A stretch of 64,000 nt of DNA from CAVVNC01 sp963750015 (lineage in GTDB: Bacteria > Desulfobacterota > Syntrophorhabdia > Syntrophorhabdales > WCHB1-27). Shown here in pieces: positions 40,882 to 50,850 of this stretch; the first letter of the stretch is position 1, and every line of letters starts with the position of its first letter. The position numbers were made by a program, and so were the translations under genes. The stretch covers positions 1 to 64,000 of the forward strand of contig CAVVPU010000143.1 in assembly GCA_963750015.1 (NCBI GenBank), written 5' to 3'. The notes below the pieces were generated by a model that was not told where the DNA came from, made no database searches, and worked only from the letters and a program-made list of their open reading frames with translations.

Positions 40882-42309
40882 GTGGGGACCAAAGACAGCG
40901 CGATAAAATCTGTAATCAACCCGCGAACCGGGAAAGCCGATTTCCAATTCACTGTAATGTCGGACGCCGAGCTCGTCGCTCTTTGCGGTCGGCTGAGGAA
41001 AGGCCAGGAGGCTTGGGCAGCCTCTCCTGTTGACCATCGGGTCGAGGTGATGCAGGCGTGGGCCGATCAGCTGGAAGCGCGTAGGGGTGCCATCGCCGAA
41101 GCTGAGTCCATCGACACGGGCTATTCGAAGATGTCCCAGATGAGCACGGACATCGTCGTGGCGAACGTGAGGGGTTGGTGCAAACAAGCCCCGGGGCTCT
41201 TGAAAAGCGCAGAGCGCGCCGGAACTACTTTCGTGCCCACTATCTCTTATCAGACCCGCTTGCGCCCCTACCCGCTTTTGGGCGTCATCAGTTCATGGAA
41301 CGCTCCCTTTCACCTGTCGGCCATAGACTTCATTCCTGCACTCCTCGCGGGTTGCGCCGCCGTTGTAAAGCCCAGCTCGATAACGCCCCGCTTCGTCGCA
41401 CCTGTCATGGAGACCATAAAGGCGGTTCCCGAGCTTGCGAACGTGCTCTCATACGTGCTGGGTGACGGTCAAATGGGGCAGAGAATGGTCGATCTTGTCG
41501 ATATCATCTGCTTCACGGGGAGCGTGGAGAATGGCCGGAAGGTCGGAGAGGCATGTTCCAAACGCTTCATCCCGGTCTTTCTTGAGCTGGGCGGCAAAGA
41601 CCCGGTGATCGTGACCGCCACGGCCGACCTCGAACGGGCGACTTCTGCAGTAATAAGGGGCGCCGTCGGAAACACCGGTCAAGTCTGTTTCTCGGTGGAG
41701 CGCATCTACGTGGACGCAAAGATCCACGATGCATTCGTTGACCTCCTCGCAAGAAAGGCCGCACAGGTGAAATTCAACTACCCTGATCCGGAAAAAGGGG
41801 ACATGGGACCCTTCATCTCGATGAGCCAGGCCGACGTGGTGGACGCCCAACTCGACGATGCCCTCGCCAAAGGAGCGAGGATCGTCGAGGGAGGGAAGAG
41901 CATAAACCTGGGAGGCGGCCGTTACATGCCTGCGACGGTTCTTGTGGACGTGACCCACGACATGCTGGTGATGCAGGAGGAAACCTTCGGCCCCCTCATG
42001 CCGGTTGTCAAATACTCCAGCGAGGAAGAGGCGATCCGCCTTGCCAATGACAGCAAGTATGGTCTCTCGGCGGCGGTGATAGCAGGCACAGAGGAGGAGG
42101 CCATGCGAATAGCCCTCAGGCTCGACGCCGGTACGATAAACGTTCAAGACGTATGCCTCACCTTTGCCAAGACCCTCGACGTCGAGACAAACGCGTCCAA
42201 GTTCTCCGGTATCGGAGGAGCGAGGACAGGGCCTGCGTCCATTCTTCGCTTTGTGCGCAAAAGGGCCTATCTCTCAAACAAAGGGCCGGTTATGACGGGA
42301 AGTCTGTGA
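40882..42309 (+). CDS. NAD(P)+-dependent aldehyde dehydrogenase
   Basis: A 475-residue ALDH-superfamily enzyme that oxidises an aldehyde to the acid. It has the cofactor loop GVISSWNAPFHLSAIDFIPAL, FTGSVENGRKV, the general-base Glu in FLELGGKDPVIV, and the nucleophile Cys in NTGQVCFSVERIYVD. ETFGPLMPVVKY and the oligomerisation tail follow. The GTG start is supported by AGGAGG six bases upstream. It is the first of two neighbouring but dissimilar ALDH genes (43 bp apart), which suggests one pathway or substrates of different size. Aromatic or aliphatic aldehydes from acid degradation would fit the context. Confidence 0.85.
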   Translation: MGTKDSAIKSVINPRTGKADFQFTVMSDAELVALCGRLRKGQEAWAASPVDHRVEVMQAWADQLEARRGAIAEAESIDTGYSKMSQMSTDIVVANVRGWCKQAPGLLKSAERAGTTFVPTISYQTRLRPYPLLGVISSWNAPFHLSAIDFIPALLAGCAAVVKPSSITPRFVAPVMETIKAVPELANVLSYVLGDGQMGQRMVDLVDIICFTGSVENGRKVGEACSKRFIPVFLELGGKDPVIVTATADLERATSAVIRGAVGNTGQVCFSVERIYVDAKIHDAFVDLLARKAAQVKFNYPDPEKGDMGPFISMSQADVVDAQLDDALAKGARIVEGGKSINLGGGRYMPATVLVDVTHDMLVMQEETFGPLMPVVKYSSEEEAIRLANDSKYGLSAAVIAGTEEEAMRIALRLDAGTINVQDVCLTFAKTLDVETNASKFSGIGGARTGPASILRFVRKRAYLSNKGPVMTGSL

Positions 42310-42352
42310 TGTCAGTGAGACGGGCGCAGGCGCTCCGATGGGGGGAGTGTTA

Positions 42353-43822
42353 ATGACAGAAAGCGAGAAATGTGAAGCCTACGGTCTCTATATAAATGGT
42401 GAATGGATCGACTCGGTCGACGGAACTTTTTTTGATGATCGTAATCCTTTCAACGACGAAGTCGTGGCCAGGGTGGCCAACGCCGGTTCTGAAGATACCG
42501 GGAGGGCCATCGATGCTGCAGCAGGGGCATTTCCAATCTGGTCGGCCGTCCCACCCTCGCAAAAACGGCTCTCCTTTCTAAAAGCGGCCGATATAGCGGA
42601 AAGGCGTTCAAAAGATTTTGCCCTCATGTTGTCCAAAGAAACAGGAGCGGCCTCGGCCTTTGCCATGTTTCAGGCCGGTTTGGCGCCAAATTACTTTCGT
42701 GAAGCGGCTTCTCAGGTCCACCGGGTCATGGGAAAGACGATCCCGGCCGAGCCTCCCGGATCCTTTTCCATGGTCTTGCGCCAGCCGGTGGGCGTAGTGG
42801 CGGCCATTTCGCCCTGGAACGCTCCGTTGGTACTCGGTCTGAGAGCCGTCTGTTTTCCAATTGCTTACGGCAATACCGTGGTTTTGAAGCCTTCGACAGA
42901 ATCACCTGTTACCGGCGGCATTCTTCTCGCACAGGTTTTGGAGGAAGCCGGGTTTCCCAAAGGTGTCCTTAACGTGATCACGAACGGTCCCGGACGGAGC
43001 AGTGAAGTGGGCGACCGGTTTGTTGTAGACAAACGGGTAAGGCGGATTAGCTTTACGGGATCGACGGAAGTCGGAAGGGAACTGGCTGAAAAAGCCGGGA
43101 GGTATTTGAAAAGAGTAACTCTCGAGCTTGGAGGCAACGATCCCCTTATTATCCTCCAGGATGCTGATATCGATTACGCCGTCAATGCTGCCGTGTTTGG
43201 GCGGTTCGTGCATCAGGGACAGGTCTGTATGAACGCCAAAAGGATTATCGTAGAGAAGACAGTGGCGGCAGAATTCATCGGAAAATTCGTCAAAAAAGTT
43301 TCCAGCCTAAAGACCGGAGACCCCATCGATCCTGAAACCATCATCGGTCCTCTTATCAACGACAAGCAACTGGACCTGATCAACGGACAGGTGGCACGGG
43401 CAGTGGCTGAAGGGGCCAAGCTTCTGTGTGGCGGGAAGTACGAAGGACGCTGTTATTACCCCACTGTTCTTGGGGACGTCACAGAAGATATGGAAGTTTT
43501 TCGGGAGGAAACGTTCGGACCGGTTGCTCCGGTGATTGTGGTAAGCGACGCACGGGAAGCCCTGCGCGTGGCCAACAACTCGCAGTTCGGTTTGTCGTCG
43601 GCCATAATAACGGCGAATGTGGCCGTCGGACTCGAGATGGCCCAGAAGCTCGAAGCGGGCGTGACGCACATCAACGATTCGCCCGTTAGGGCCGAGTCGC
43701 ACGCGCCGGTAGGTGGAGTGAAGGACAGCGGCTGGGGCAGACACGGCATGGAGGCTGTCGAGGAATTTACAGAGCTTCACTGGGTCACGATCCAAAGAAT
43801 GGGAGGAAAATTCCCTTTTTGA
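42353..43822 (+). CDS. Aldehyde dehydrogenase, benzaldehyde/vanillin dehydrogenase-like
   Basis: A 489-residue ALDH with YGLYINGEWIDSVDG, GVVAAISPWNAPLVLGLRAV, ISFTGSTEVGRELAEKAG, the catalytic Glu in VTLELGGNDPLII and nucleophile Cys in HQGQVCMNAKRIIVE, then EETFGPVAPVIVV and the C-terminal SHAPVGGVKDSGWGRHG. The pattern and tail resemble the benzaldehyde/vanillin/salicylaldehyde dehydrogenase group, but this is by impression only. ATG 42353 is preferred over the ATG at 42338 because a GGGGGGAG lies just upstream. It is probably co-transcribed with the first ALDH. No partner alcohol dehydrogenase is near. Confidence 0.85.
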   Translation: MTESEKCEAYGLYINGEWIDSVDGTFFDDRNPFNDEVVARVANAGSEDTGRAIDAAAGAFPIWSAVPPSQKRLSFLKAADIAERRSKDFALMLSKETGAASAFAMFQAGLAPNYFREAASQVHRVMGKTIPAEPPGSFSMVLRQPVGVVAAISPWNAPLVLGLRAVCFPIAYGNTVVLKPSTESPVTGGILLAQVLEEAGFPKGVLNVITNGPGRSSEVGDRFVVDKRVRRISFTGSTEVGRELAEKAGRYLKRVTLELGGNDPLIILQDADIDYAVNAAVFGRFVHQGQVCMNAKRIIVEKTVAAEFIGKFVKKVSSLKTGDPIDPETIIGPLINDKQLDLINGQVARAVAEGAKLLCGGKYEGRCYYPTVLGDVTEDMEVFREETFGPVAPVIVVSDAREALRVANNSQFGLSSAIITANVAVGLEMAQKLEAGVTHINDSPVRAESHAPVGGVKDSGWGRHGMEAVEEFTELHWVTIQRMGGKFPF

Positions 43823-43950
43823 CCCCGTCCCACTCACTTGCCCAGCCACATCGTTTCAGGGGCGTACACCGTGGACGGTGACCAGGTCTCTTGATGCTCG
43901 GGAACATTCCCTGGCTTGTTCAGGTAAAATCGTTCCGTCGCCCAATGCCT

Positions 43951-44457
43951 TTACCTGTCGAGTACTTCCCTCACTTTCGCCAGCAGCTTCGTCACGGAGA
44001 TGGGCTTCTTGAGAAAGTCCATGTTTTCGCTCTGGACGCCTTTTTCAATGACAATATCCCCGGTGTAGCCACTCACGAAAATGACTTTGACCATGGGGTC
44101 TGCCCGGGTGATTTCGTTAAAGGTTTCTTTGCCGTTTCTCCCCGGCATGACCACGTCGAGGATTATGAGGCTTATGTGCTCCTTCTGTTCTTGGTGGACC
44201 CGTATCGCATCGTCTCCGTCGATCGCTTCGACTGTGGCATAGCCTGCGTTCCCGAGGACTTTGGTAAGCATATTTCTCACATCCCGGTCGTCTTCGACGA
44301 TCATGATGGTCTCGGTGCCGCCCCTGGTTTTTGTCGAGGGGGAAGTCTTATTCTGCAAAGGCGCATCAATGAAAGGGAGGTATATGGGGGGCGGCTTAAC
44401 CATGCACTCGCGTGTTAGCCGCGCGCTGCCATTCAGGTTTCCTTGTGCTTGATACAA
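43951..44457 (-). CDS. Detached receiver (REC) domain, hybrid-kinase tail-like
   Basis: A CheY-like receiver of about 120 residues (TIMIVEDDRDVRNMLTKVL, phospho-acceptor Asp in LIILDVVMPGRNG, FVSGYTG, FLKKPI with the conserved Lys). Its N-terminal 45 residues (PPIYLPFIDAPLQNKTSPSTKTRGGTE) look like the linker that joins a histidine-kinase ATPase domain to a C-terminal receiver. The gene lies 9 bp behind the hybrid kinase at 44467, so it seems to be a duplicated or cut-off kinase tail acting as a free receiver. The TTG at 44457 is the furthest start. An internal ATG at 44403 is possible. No output domain. Confidence 0.7.
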   Translation of the reverse strand: MYQAQGNLNGSARLTRECMVKPPPIYLPFIDAPLQNKTSPSTKTRGGTETIMIVEDDRDVRNMLTKVLGNAGYATVEAIDGDDAIRVHQEQKEHISLIILDVVMPGRNGKETFNEITRADPMVKVIFVSGYTGDIVIEKGVQSENMDFLKKPISVTKLLAKVREVLDR

Positions 44458-44466
44458 TTCCCGGGC

Positions 44467-47400
44467 TTACCCGTCGAGCGCCTTCCTCACGGCATGAGCC
44501 ATTTCTTTCCGCGTCAAGGGCTTCATGACAAAGCCTCGGACGCCCGCCTCAGTGGCCCTGTCGCTGTCCATCAGAGGGCTGTAGCCCGTGCACATGATGA
44601 TGGGCATATCCGTCCTTATGGACAGGATCTCCTTGACAAGTTCCGAACCGGTGATTCCCGGCATGGTCTGATCGGTAATGACAAGATCGAAGAGGGACGG
44701 GTCGAGCTTGAAGAGCGCGAGGGCCTCCCTAGCCTCGGTCTTTGCAATCACGTCGTAACCCAGGTTAGTCAGCATCTCGTCGGCCATCATTGCAAGGTCC
44801 TCTTCGTCGTCCACAAAGAGTATCTTTTCATGTCCCCGGGGAACCGAACTGTCCCTGTCTTCCGAGTCGTCCGGCCCTTCTTCGAGCATGGTTGGGAGAT
44901 AAACGCTGAAGGTCGAACCCTTGTCGGGCTCGCTCTCGACCGTAACGTAGCCGTCGTGCTGCTTCACGATGCCGTGAACCACCGAGAGGCCGAGCCCCGT
45001 CCCTTCGCCTACGGACTTGGTCGTGAAAAAGGGATCGAAGATATGTTCTATTGTTCCGGCTGATATGCCTTCGCCTGTATCCGTGACCGAGAGCTTTGTG
45101 TAGAGACCGGGGTTCATTAAGGGATCGGGAGCGCTGTCGGAAGGGGAGACGCTGAAACCATCAAGATCGATTGCTATGATTCCCCCCTTTAGTCTCATGG
45201 CGTGGGCTGCGTTGGTGCAGAGGTTCATGAGCACCTGCTGCATCTGGGTCGGGTCCGCGAGCACAGGTCCCGCCTCGCTTTTGAGGCTCGTCCGGATATC
45301 TATGGTGGCGGGCAGCGAGGCCCTGAGAAGCTTGAGCGTCTCTTCCACCATCGGGGCGAGCTTGAGTTTTCGCTTTTCCTGCTCCGCCCGCCGGCTGAAA
45401 GTGAGGATCTGCTTGACCAAGTCCCTGCCCCTGATACCCGCGACAAAGACCCGTTCCATGTGGCTCCGGACTGAGGATCCTTCGGGCAGCTTGTCCCGGG
45501 CTATCTCCGAGAAGCCGATGATAGCGGCGAGGATGTTGTTGAAATCGTGGGCGATGCCGCCGGCGAGCGTGCCCACTGCCTCCATCTTCTGAGCCTGGCG
45601 CAGCTGCGCTTCGGCCCGTTGCCGTTCCTCCGTCTCGCTCCTGAGTGCTTCATAGGCTTCACCCAATTCGGCGGTCCTTTCTTTTACCCGTTGCTCCAGC
45701 CCATCCCGTGCCTTGCTCAGGGCCTGCTCCGCCCGGCGCTGTTTCATGATTGCAAGGAGCGTTGTGGCCACGAGCTGAACCTGGATCACGTCGAATTCGT
45801 CATACTCCTGCTCTTTATTCCCCACACCGAATACAACCCTGACCTTATTTCCCTCCATCACCGGCACGCTCAGCATGCGCTTGACGGGAGCGTGTCCCTT
45901 CGGGAGCCCTTTTTGGTGAGGCGAACGGGAAAAGTCATTGTAGATGACCGGACCCTTCAGGCGGAAAGAGTCGACCCAATTACCTGCCTGCTCCAGAGGA
46001 TAATGGGTCTCGTACGGCGCGTCGCAGGCCTCGATCGTCAGCCTGCTCCATGATGTGAGGAGCACGTCTTTCTGGTCGTCGCTGATGAGGTGCAGGAAAC
46101 CGATGGTGCTGTCGGTGAGGCGGACCGTCTCCTCCAGCACGTGGTCATAGAGTCCTTTGTCGCTCAAACCCCTCGATCTGTCATTGAGCTGGAGGAGGAA
46201 GTCCTTATACTCCATTTCCTTCCGCGAGCGGTTTTCCGCGCGCTTGCGTTCCGTCACCACCTGGAAAAAGACCGATATGCCGTTTCCCTGCGGATAGACC
46301 TGCACATCATACCAGTTCTCGTAGGGGGACAATGCGAAATAGGTCTCGAAGTTCACGGGTATCTTTTCTCTGATCGCCCGGGCATAGTTATGATGGAAGA
46401 GAGACCCTTTGGCTTCAGGGAAGGCTTCTTCGAAGGGCTTTCCAAGGACATCGTTCCGGTTTCTTCCCAAGAGGCGTTCCGCGGCTGCGTTGAAATAGGT
46501 AAAGACCAGGTCCTCGTTCAAGGAGAAGAAGGCATCGCCGATGCTCTCGAGGGTGTCGACAACCCGTTGAGCCGATTCCCTGACTGCCTCCTCGGCCTGT
46601 TTCCGCTCGGTGATGTCGAGTACGGTGCCTATCATACGAAGGAGCACTCCCGTCCCGTCGAAATAGCCCTGGCCGGAGTTCGCAAGCCAGCGGACTCCAC
46701 CACCGGAACGGATGATGCGGAACTCAGCGCTAAAGACAGGGTGGTTCGTCGATACCTGTCCGACCGCAGCCATCACCCGGGGGGCATCCTCCGGATGGAG
46801 GAGGCTCAAGAAAGACCCGAAGGTTCCGCTGATCTCTTTTGTTCCCATGATCTCATAACATTCCGGGGACCAAAATACCTCGTCGGTCGCGGCATTCCAC
46901 TGCCATACTCCCAGACGTGACGCAATAAGGGCCAGTTTGAGGCGGTTCTCGCTTTCCTTGAGGGCCTCTTCTGCCCGTTTGCGTCCTGAAATATCAGCCA
47001 TTACCACCCGGCATTGCCTGGCCGCCCCTTCATCGGACGCGACGGGGTTCCCCTCGATTTGTACGTACCTCGGCCCGCCCCCTGATGTGAGGAGCGCCAA
47101 CTCGCAGCTCGGACCCACTTTCCCCTCATATATCTCTCTGAGACACCAGGCGAAGGCGTGACGGGATTCATCACATATAAATGACCCCATGTGCCTGCCC
47201 ACGAGGTGGGAGCGCTCGATGCCGAGGAGCTTTGCGCCGGTGAGATTCGCCTCCCGGATAATTCCCGCCTTGTCGAGCTTGAAATAACCGATCGGCGCAA
47301 AATTGTAGAGGTCCGAGTACTTCTCTACCTGTCTTTCCAGCGCTTCCCGGGCCTGTTTCAGCTCTTCGTTTTGCATCTCGAGCTCGATCTGATGGACCTC

Positions 47401-47529
47401 CAGCTCGTGGACCATCCGCCGGACGTCTTCGTCTGCGGGCAGAGGTCCGGCCTGCCTCTTTTTCTCTTTTAGCCGTTCCTCGGCCCTTCCGCGGAGGCCT
47501 TCGACTTTGGACGTACCCTTTTCCTTCAC
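44467..47529 (-). CDS. Multi-PAS/GAF hybrid sensor histidine kinase
   Basis: A 1020-residue cytosolic kinase with no transmembrane helix. An N-terminal coiled coil (HELEVHQIELEMQNEELKQ) is followed by three PAS domains (about 75-190, 200-315 and 325-430), a GAF domain (about 445-600), a second coiled coil, HisKA with phospho-His in GGIAHDFNNILAAIIGFSE, the HATPase (N, G1 DTGEGIS, FDPFFTTK, GTGLGLSVVHG) and a C-terminal receiver (FVDDEEDLAMMADEML, Asp in LVITDQTMPG). The GTG start has GGAG nine bases before it. It is 13 bp behind the CheB-CheR gene and directly ahead of the detached receiver, a three-gene signalling operon. The signal is unknown. Confidence 0.85.
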   Translation of the reverse strand: MKEKGTSKVEGLRGRAEERLKEKKRQAGPLPADEDVRRMVHELEVHQIELEMQNEELKQAREALERQVEKYSDLYNFAPIGYFKLDKAGIIREANLTGAKLLGIERSHLVGRHMGSFICDESRHAFAWCLREIYEGKVGPSCELALLTSGGGPRYVQIEGNPVASDEGAARQCRVVMADISGRKRAEEALKESENRLKLALIASRLGVWQWNAATDEVFWSPECYEIMGTKEISGTFGSFLSLLHPEDAPRVMAAVGQVSTNHPVFSAEFRIIRSGGGVRWLANSGQGYFDGTGVLLRMIGTVLDITERKQAEEAVRESAQRVVDTLESIGDAFFSLNEDLVFTYFNAAAERLLGRNRNDVLGKPFEEAFPEAKGSLFHHNYARAIREKIPVNFETYFALSPYENWYDVQVYPQGNGISVFFQVVTERKRAENRSRKEMEYKDFLLQLNDRSRGLSDKGLYDHVLEETVRLTDSTIGFLHLISDDQKDVLLTSWSRLTIEACDAPYETHYPLEQAGNWVDSFRLKGPVIYNDFSRSPHQKGLPKGHAPVKRMLSVPVMEGNKVRVVFGVGNKEQEYDEFDVIQVQLVATTLLAIMKQRRAEQALSKARDGLEQRVKERTAELGEAYEALRSETEERQRAEAQLRQAQKMEAVGTLAGGIAHDFNNILAAIIGFSEIARDKLPEGSSVRSHMERVFVAGIRGRDLVKQILTFSRRAEQEKRKLKLAPMVEETLKLLRASLPATIDIRTSLKSEAGPVLADPTQMQQVLMNLCTNAAHAMRLKGGIIAIDLDGFSVSPSDSAPDPLMNPGLYTKLSVTDTGEGISAGTIEHIFDPFFTTKSVGEGTGLGLSVVHGIVKQHDGYVTVESEPDKGSTFSVYLPTMLEEGPDDSEDRDSSVPRGHEKILFVDDEEDLAMMADEMLTNLGYDVIAKTEAREALALFKLDPSLFDLVITDQTMPGITGSELVKEILSIRTDMPIIMCTGYSPLMDSDRATEAGVRGFVMKPLTRKEMAHAVRKALDG

Positions 47530-47542
47530 TGGTCCGGTCTCC

Positions 47543-50527
47543 CTATCTTCCTTCTATGACCCGGCCTTCGGCGATCTCATGAAAGATCATATATACGTGG
47601 GAGGCTTTCTCTTCTCCCGGCAGCTTCACGGGAGTCGCACTCGCCTCGATCCACACCCGACTCTTGGTTGAAGGGTTGAGCACGCCCATTTTAACGTTCT
47701 CTACGGAAGCACCCGTGGCAAGGGCGACCATTGCCGGACAGCCTTCCACGGAGAAGGGCGACCCATCCTCACGAATGGCCTGCGAGAGGGGATCAACAGG
47801 CGAGCGCTCCTGCATCCGCTCGCGGGGAAGGCCGAGGATGCCCTCAGCCGCGGCATTGACGAATATGACACGGCCTGCGCCATTCTGAAAGATGATGCCC
47901 TCACCGATCTTTTCGAAAGAGGCCTGGTAGAGCGCCAAGGTCTCCCTGAGTTTGGCCTCCAGCGCCCTGGATGCGGTGATGTCCGTGAAGGTGATTACCA
48001 CGCCGTTGATCATGTTCTCCCGCGTGCGGTAGGGCATGATGCGCACGGTGAACCAGCGACCATCTCGCGCGGCGACCTCCCTTTCGGCAAAAACGAGCGT
48101 CCTGAGCACCTCCTGCACATCCCCCACCAACTCGGGGTAGACGAGGCTGGAAGATTGGTCGGTAATGGGCCGGCCCACGTCGCCCGGGATCAGCTTGATC
48201 ACCTTCGTTGCCTGGCTGGTGAATCGCCTCACCCGCAGCTCGCTGTCGAGAAACAAGGTGGCGATGTCCGTGCTGTCGAGGAGGTTCTTCATGTCGTTGT
48301 TCGTCTGGGAAAGTTCGTCCACTTTGACCTTGAGCTCGAGGTTGACCGTCTGCATCTCTTCATTCATGGACTGCATTTCTTCTTTCGAGGTGGTCAGCTC
48401 CTCGTTCGTCGACTGCAGCTCCTCGTTCGTCGACTGCAGCTCCTCGTTCGTCGATTTCAGCTCTTCCTGGGAAGTCTGCATCTCTTCACGGGTGGAACGC
48501 AGCTCCTCCCTGGCCTGCTGGACCTCCTCCTCCATCTGGGCCAGCCGGGCGGCGCCCACGGGGCTCCGCCTGATCCTCCCCCGCCCTTTCGTCTCAGGGG
48601 GGAGCGCGATGTCGGTAAAGACGATCATTACGAGTCCCCTTAAGCCTTCGGGCTCGGCGAGTGCCTGGACGGTCAGGTCAAGGGCCTGGCTTCCCCCGTT
48701 AGTGCCCACCTTCAGGTTCTTGAGAGTGATGGTGTTTCTTTGCCGGAGCGCCTTCTGGAACGCCTCGGCCAACTCGTAACGCAGTCCCTCCCGGGCCATG
48801 GCAAAGATGTTCCAGTTTGCCTTGCCTGCGGCGGGCTCCAGGTATTTGCCCGTCCGCCCGCTGACATAGAGGATGTCACCCTTGCTGTTGACCAGTACCG
48901 CCGCCGGGGAATAGTGCTGCAAGAGCACCCGGTCAGCGAGGGACTGGATGTTGACGGGAGGTTTCACTTTCATGGCCTGATCAGGTAGGGGTGCAACGAA
49001 GGAGGAGGGGAACGCGGCCGGCTCGGTCCCCATTGCGCCTTCGAGCCGTTGGTAAAGGCGGGACTTGCCGTCGATCGTCGAGAAGAAGTCGGTAAAGGTG
49101 CCGACGGTCTCCGCACTCCCCAGAAAGAGAATCCCTCCGGGATTGAGGCTGTAGTGAAAGAGGGGCACCAGCTTTCTTTGCAGCTCGGGGGCCAAGTAGA
49201 TGAGGAGGTTCCGGCAGCTCAGGATGTCGAGCTTGGTGAAGGGAGGGTCCATGGCGATGTTCTGCACGGCAAAGACCGCCATCTCCCGGATCTCTTTGGA
49301 AACCCGGTACCCGTCATCATCCCTCACGAAGAATCGCTTGAGGCGCTCGGGCCCCACATCGGCGGAGATGTTGACGGGAAAGACGCCCTGGCGGGCCCTG
49401 TCCACGGCTTCACGGTCCAGGTCCGTGGCAAAGATCTGGAGGGAGAAGCTTTTTCCCGGCTTCACCGCTTCCAGCGCTTCCCTGAAGACGATCGCCAGGG
49501 AGTAGGCCTCCTCCCCCGTCGAGCTGCCGGGCACCCAGGCCCTGAGTACCTGGCCCGAGGGGCGCTCTCCGAGGAGCGAAAGGATAGCCGTCTTTAAGTG
49601 TTCCCATGCCTCAATATCGCGGAAAAAGCTCGTCACACCGATAAGAAGTTCCTTGAAGAGGAGCTCGAGCTCCTGGGGATTTTCCTGGAGAAACCTTACA
49701 TACTCGGCGATCCCCTCGATCTGGTGGATGCCCATGCGCCGCTCGATCCGACGATAAACCGTGCTTTTTTTGTACAGGGAAAAGTCCTGGCCCGTGTGTG
49801 AGCGCAGGAGAATGACCGCCTTCTCCAGGCCGCTCTGGGCCTTGCCCTCGAGAAAGAATCCCGGTTTCGTCAAAAGGGGGGCCCGTTCGAGATAGGCGAG
49901 GATCCTTCCGGGCAGCTCCCCCACGGGGGCGACCACATCGGCGAGCCCTGCGACGATCGCGCTCCGCGGCATGCTGTCGAACTTGGCGGAAGCCGGCTCC
50001 TGGACGAAGACGACCCCCGCGTTCTCCTTGATGGCCCTGAGGCCCATGGTGCCATCAGTACCCATACCCGAGAGAATGACGCCGATGCCCCGTTCCTTAC
50101 GGTCGTCAGCCAGGGAACGGAAGAAGAAGTCAATGGGCAGGCGCAGACCCCGTGGCGCCGTCGGGTCGAGCAGGTGGAGCGTGCCGTGAAGGATGGACAT
50201 ATCCTTGTTTGGAGGTATTACATAGACGTGGTTAGGCTCGACTTTGGTGCGGTCCTTGACCTGAATGACCGGCATGGCCGTGGTCCGCTGGAGGAGCTCC
50301 GGCATGACGCCTTTGTGCGTCGGGTCCAGGTGCTGGACGATGACAAAGGCCATGCCGCTTGTCCGAGGCGTGTGCTCCAGGAACTGCTCGAGGGCCTCCA
50401 GCCCTCCGGCAGAGGCGCCGATGCCCACGATCGGGAAGGTCCCACCACCGTGGAGAGGTTCTGTCGCCTTTTTTGCATCGGTAGCCAGCGTTTCCTTTTT
50501 GTTGCCGGGTTTAGACGGTTTTGCCAC
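47543..50527 (-). CDS. CheB-CheR-PAS fusion protein
   Basis: A 994-residue fusion. The CheB methylesterase domain (about 30-215) has the catalytic Ser39 in GIGASAGG, His in VQHLDP and Asp in SGMGTDG. Next come CheR, N-terminal part and methyltransferase (about 240-500: TSFFRD, WVPGSSTGEEAYSLAI, DIFATDLD-type, ILSCRNLLIYL), then a PAS domain, a long coiled coil with repeated STNEELQ units (about 690-760) and two further PAS-like segments. There is no CheB receiver, so activity must be set by the PAS/coiled-coil part. Such fusions accompany hybrid kinases rather than chemoreceptors, as here. GTG start after AAGGGGG. Confidence 0.85.
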   Translation of the reverse strand: MAKPSKPGNKKETLATDAKKATEPLHGGGTFPIVGIGASAGGLEALEQFLEHTPRTSGMAFVIVQHLDPTHKGVMPELLQRTTAMPVIQVKDRTKVEPNHVYVIPPNKDMSILHGTLHLLDPTAPRGLRLPIDFFFRSLADDRKERGIGVILSGMGTDGTMGLRAIKENAGVVFVQEPASAKFDSMPRSAIVAGLADVVAPVGELPGRILAYLERAPLLTKPGFFLEGKAQSGLEKAVILLRSHTGQDFSLYKKSTVYRRIERRMGIHQIEGIAEYVRFLQENPQELELLFKELLIGVTSFFRDIEAWEHLKTAILSLLGERPSGQVLRAWVPGSSTGEEAYSLAIVFREALEAVKPGKSFSLQIFATDLDREAVDRARQGVFPVNISADVGPERLKRFFVRDDDGYRVSKEIREMAVFAVQNIAMDPPFTKLDILSCRNLLIYLAPELQRKLVPLFHYSLNPGGILFLGSAETVGTFTDFFSTIDGKSRLYQRLEGAMGTEPAAFPSSFVAPLPDQAMKVKPPVNIQSLADRVLLQHYSPAAVLVNSKGDILYVSGRTGKYLEPAAGKANWNIFAMAREGLRYELAEAFQKALRQRNTITLKNLKVGTNGGSQALDLTVQALAEPEGLRGLVMIVFTDIALPPETKGRGRIRRSPVGAARLAQMEEEVQQAREELRSTREEMQTSQEELKSTNEELQSTNEELQSTNEELTTSKEEMQSMNEEMQTVNLELKVKVDELSQTNNDMKNLLDSTDIATLFLDSELRVRRFTSQATKVIKLIPGDVGRPITDQSSSLVYPELVGDVQEVLRTLVFAEREVAARDGRWFTVRIMPYRTRENMINGVVITFTDITASRALEAKLRETLALYQASFEKIGEGIIFQNGAGRVIFVNAAAEGILGLPRERMQERSPVDPLSQAIREDGSPFSVEGCPAMVALATGASVENVKMGVLNPSTKSRVWIEASATPVKLPGEEKASHVYMIFHEIAEGRVIEGR
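48395..48457. repeat. Three 21-bp tandem repeats in the CheB-CheR coiled coil
   Basis: CAGCTCCTCGTTCGTCGACT plus one base occurs at 48395-48415 and 48416-48436 and, with changes at the last bases, at 48437-48457. It encodes the heptad unit STNEELQ. This is a recent in-frame expansion of the coiled coil. Confidence 0.75.
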
Positions 50528-50850
50528 GGTTTCCCCCTTCTTGACCCGGCGCGGATCGGCTAAAAGACGTGCAACCTTATGCCGGGAATCCTTTATGCAG
50601 CTTCACGCCTGTTTCCAGACGCCTCACCGTGTCCACACGCCTCGCAGGAGGCAACCCCGATTTTAGAGTGTACATCGCCACTATCCAATTCGCAAGGCGG
50701 CAACAGGGGGACCAACGGGGGAGGGCGGGGCACTCCTGAAGATCTTCGTGACTTCACTCTGGACAAGGGCATCCGTTCTGTATTTCAATATCCGCTTCAC
50801 GAAGAAGGGATAAGGCTACCCGCATAAATACGATCGTTCCGGAGAGAACA
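50528..50850. other. Divergent intergenic region
   Basis: About 320 bp between the CheB-CheR gene (minus) and the helicase gene (plus). It has a G-rich plus-strand patch near 50700-50735. I see no convincing gene, strong hairpin or clear promoter hexamers. Confidence 0.35.
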
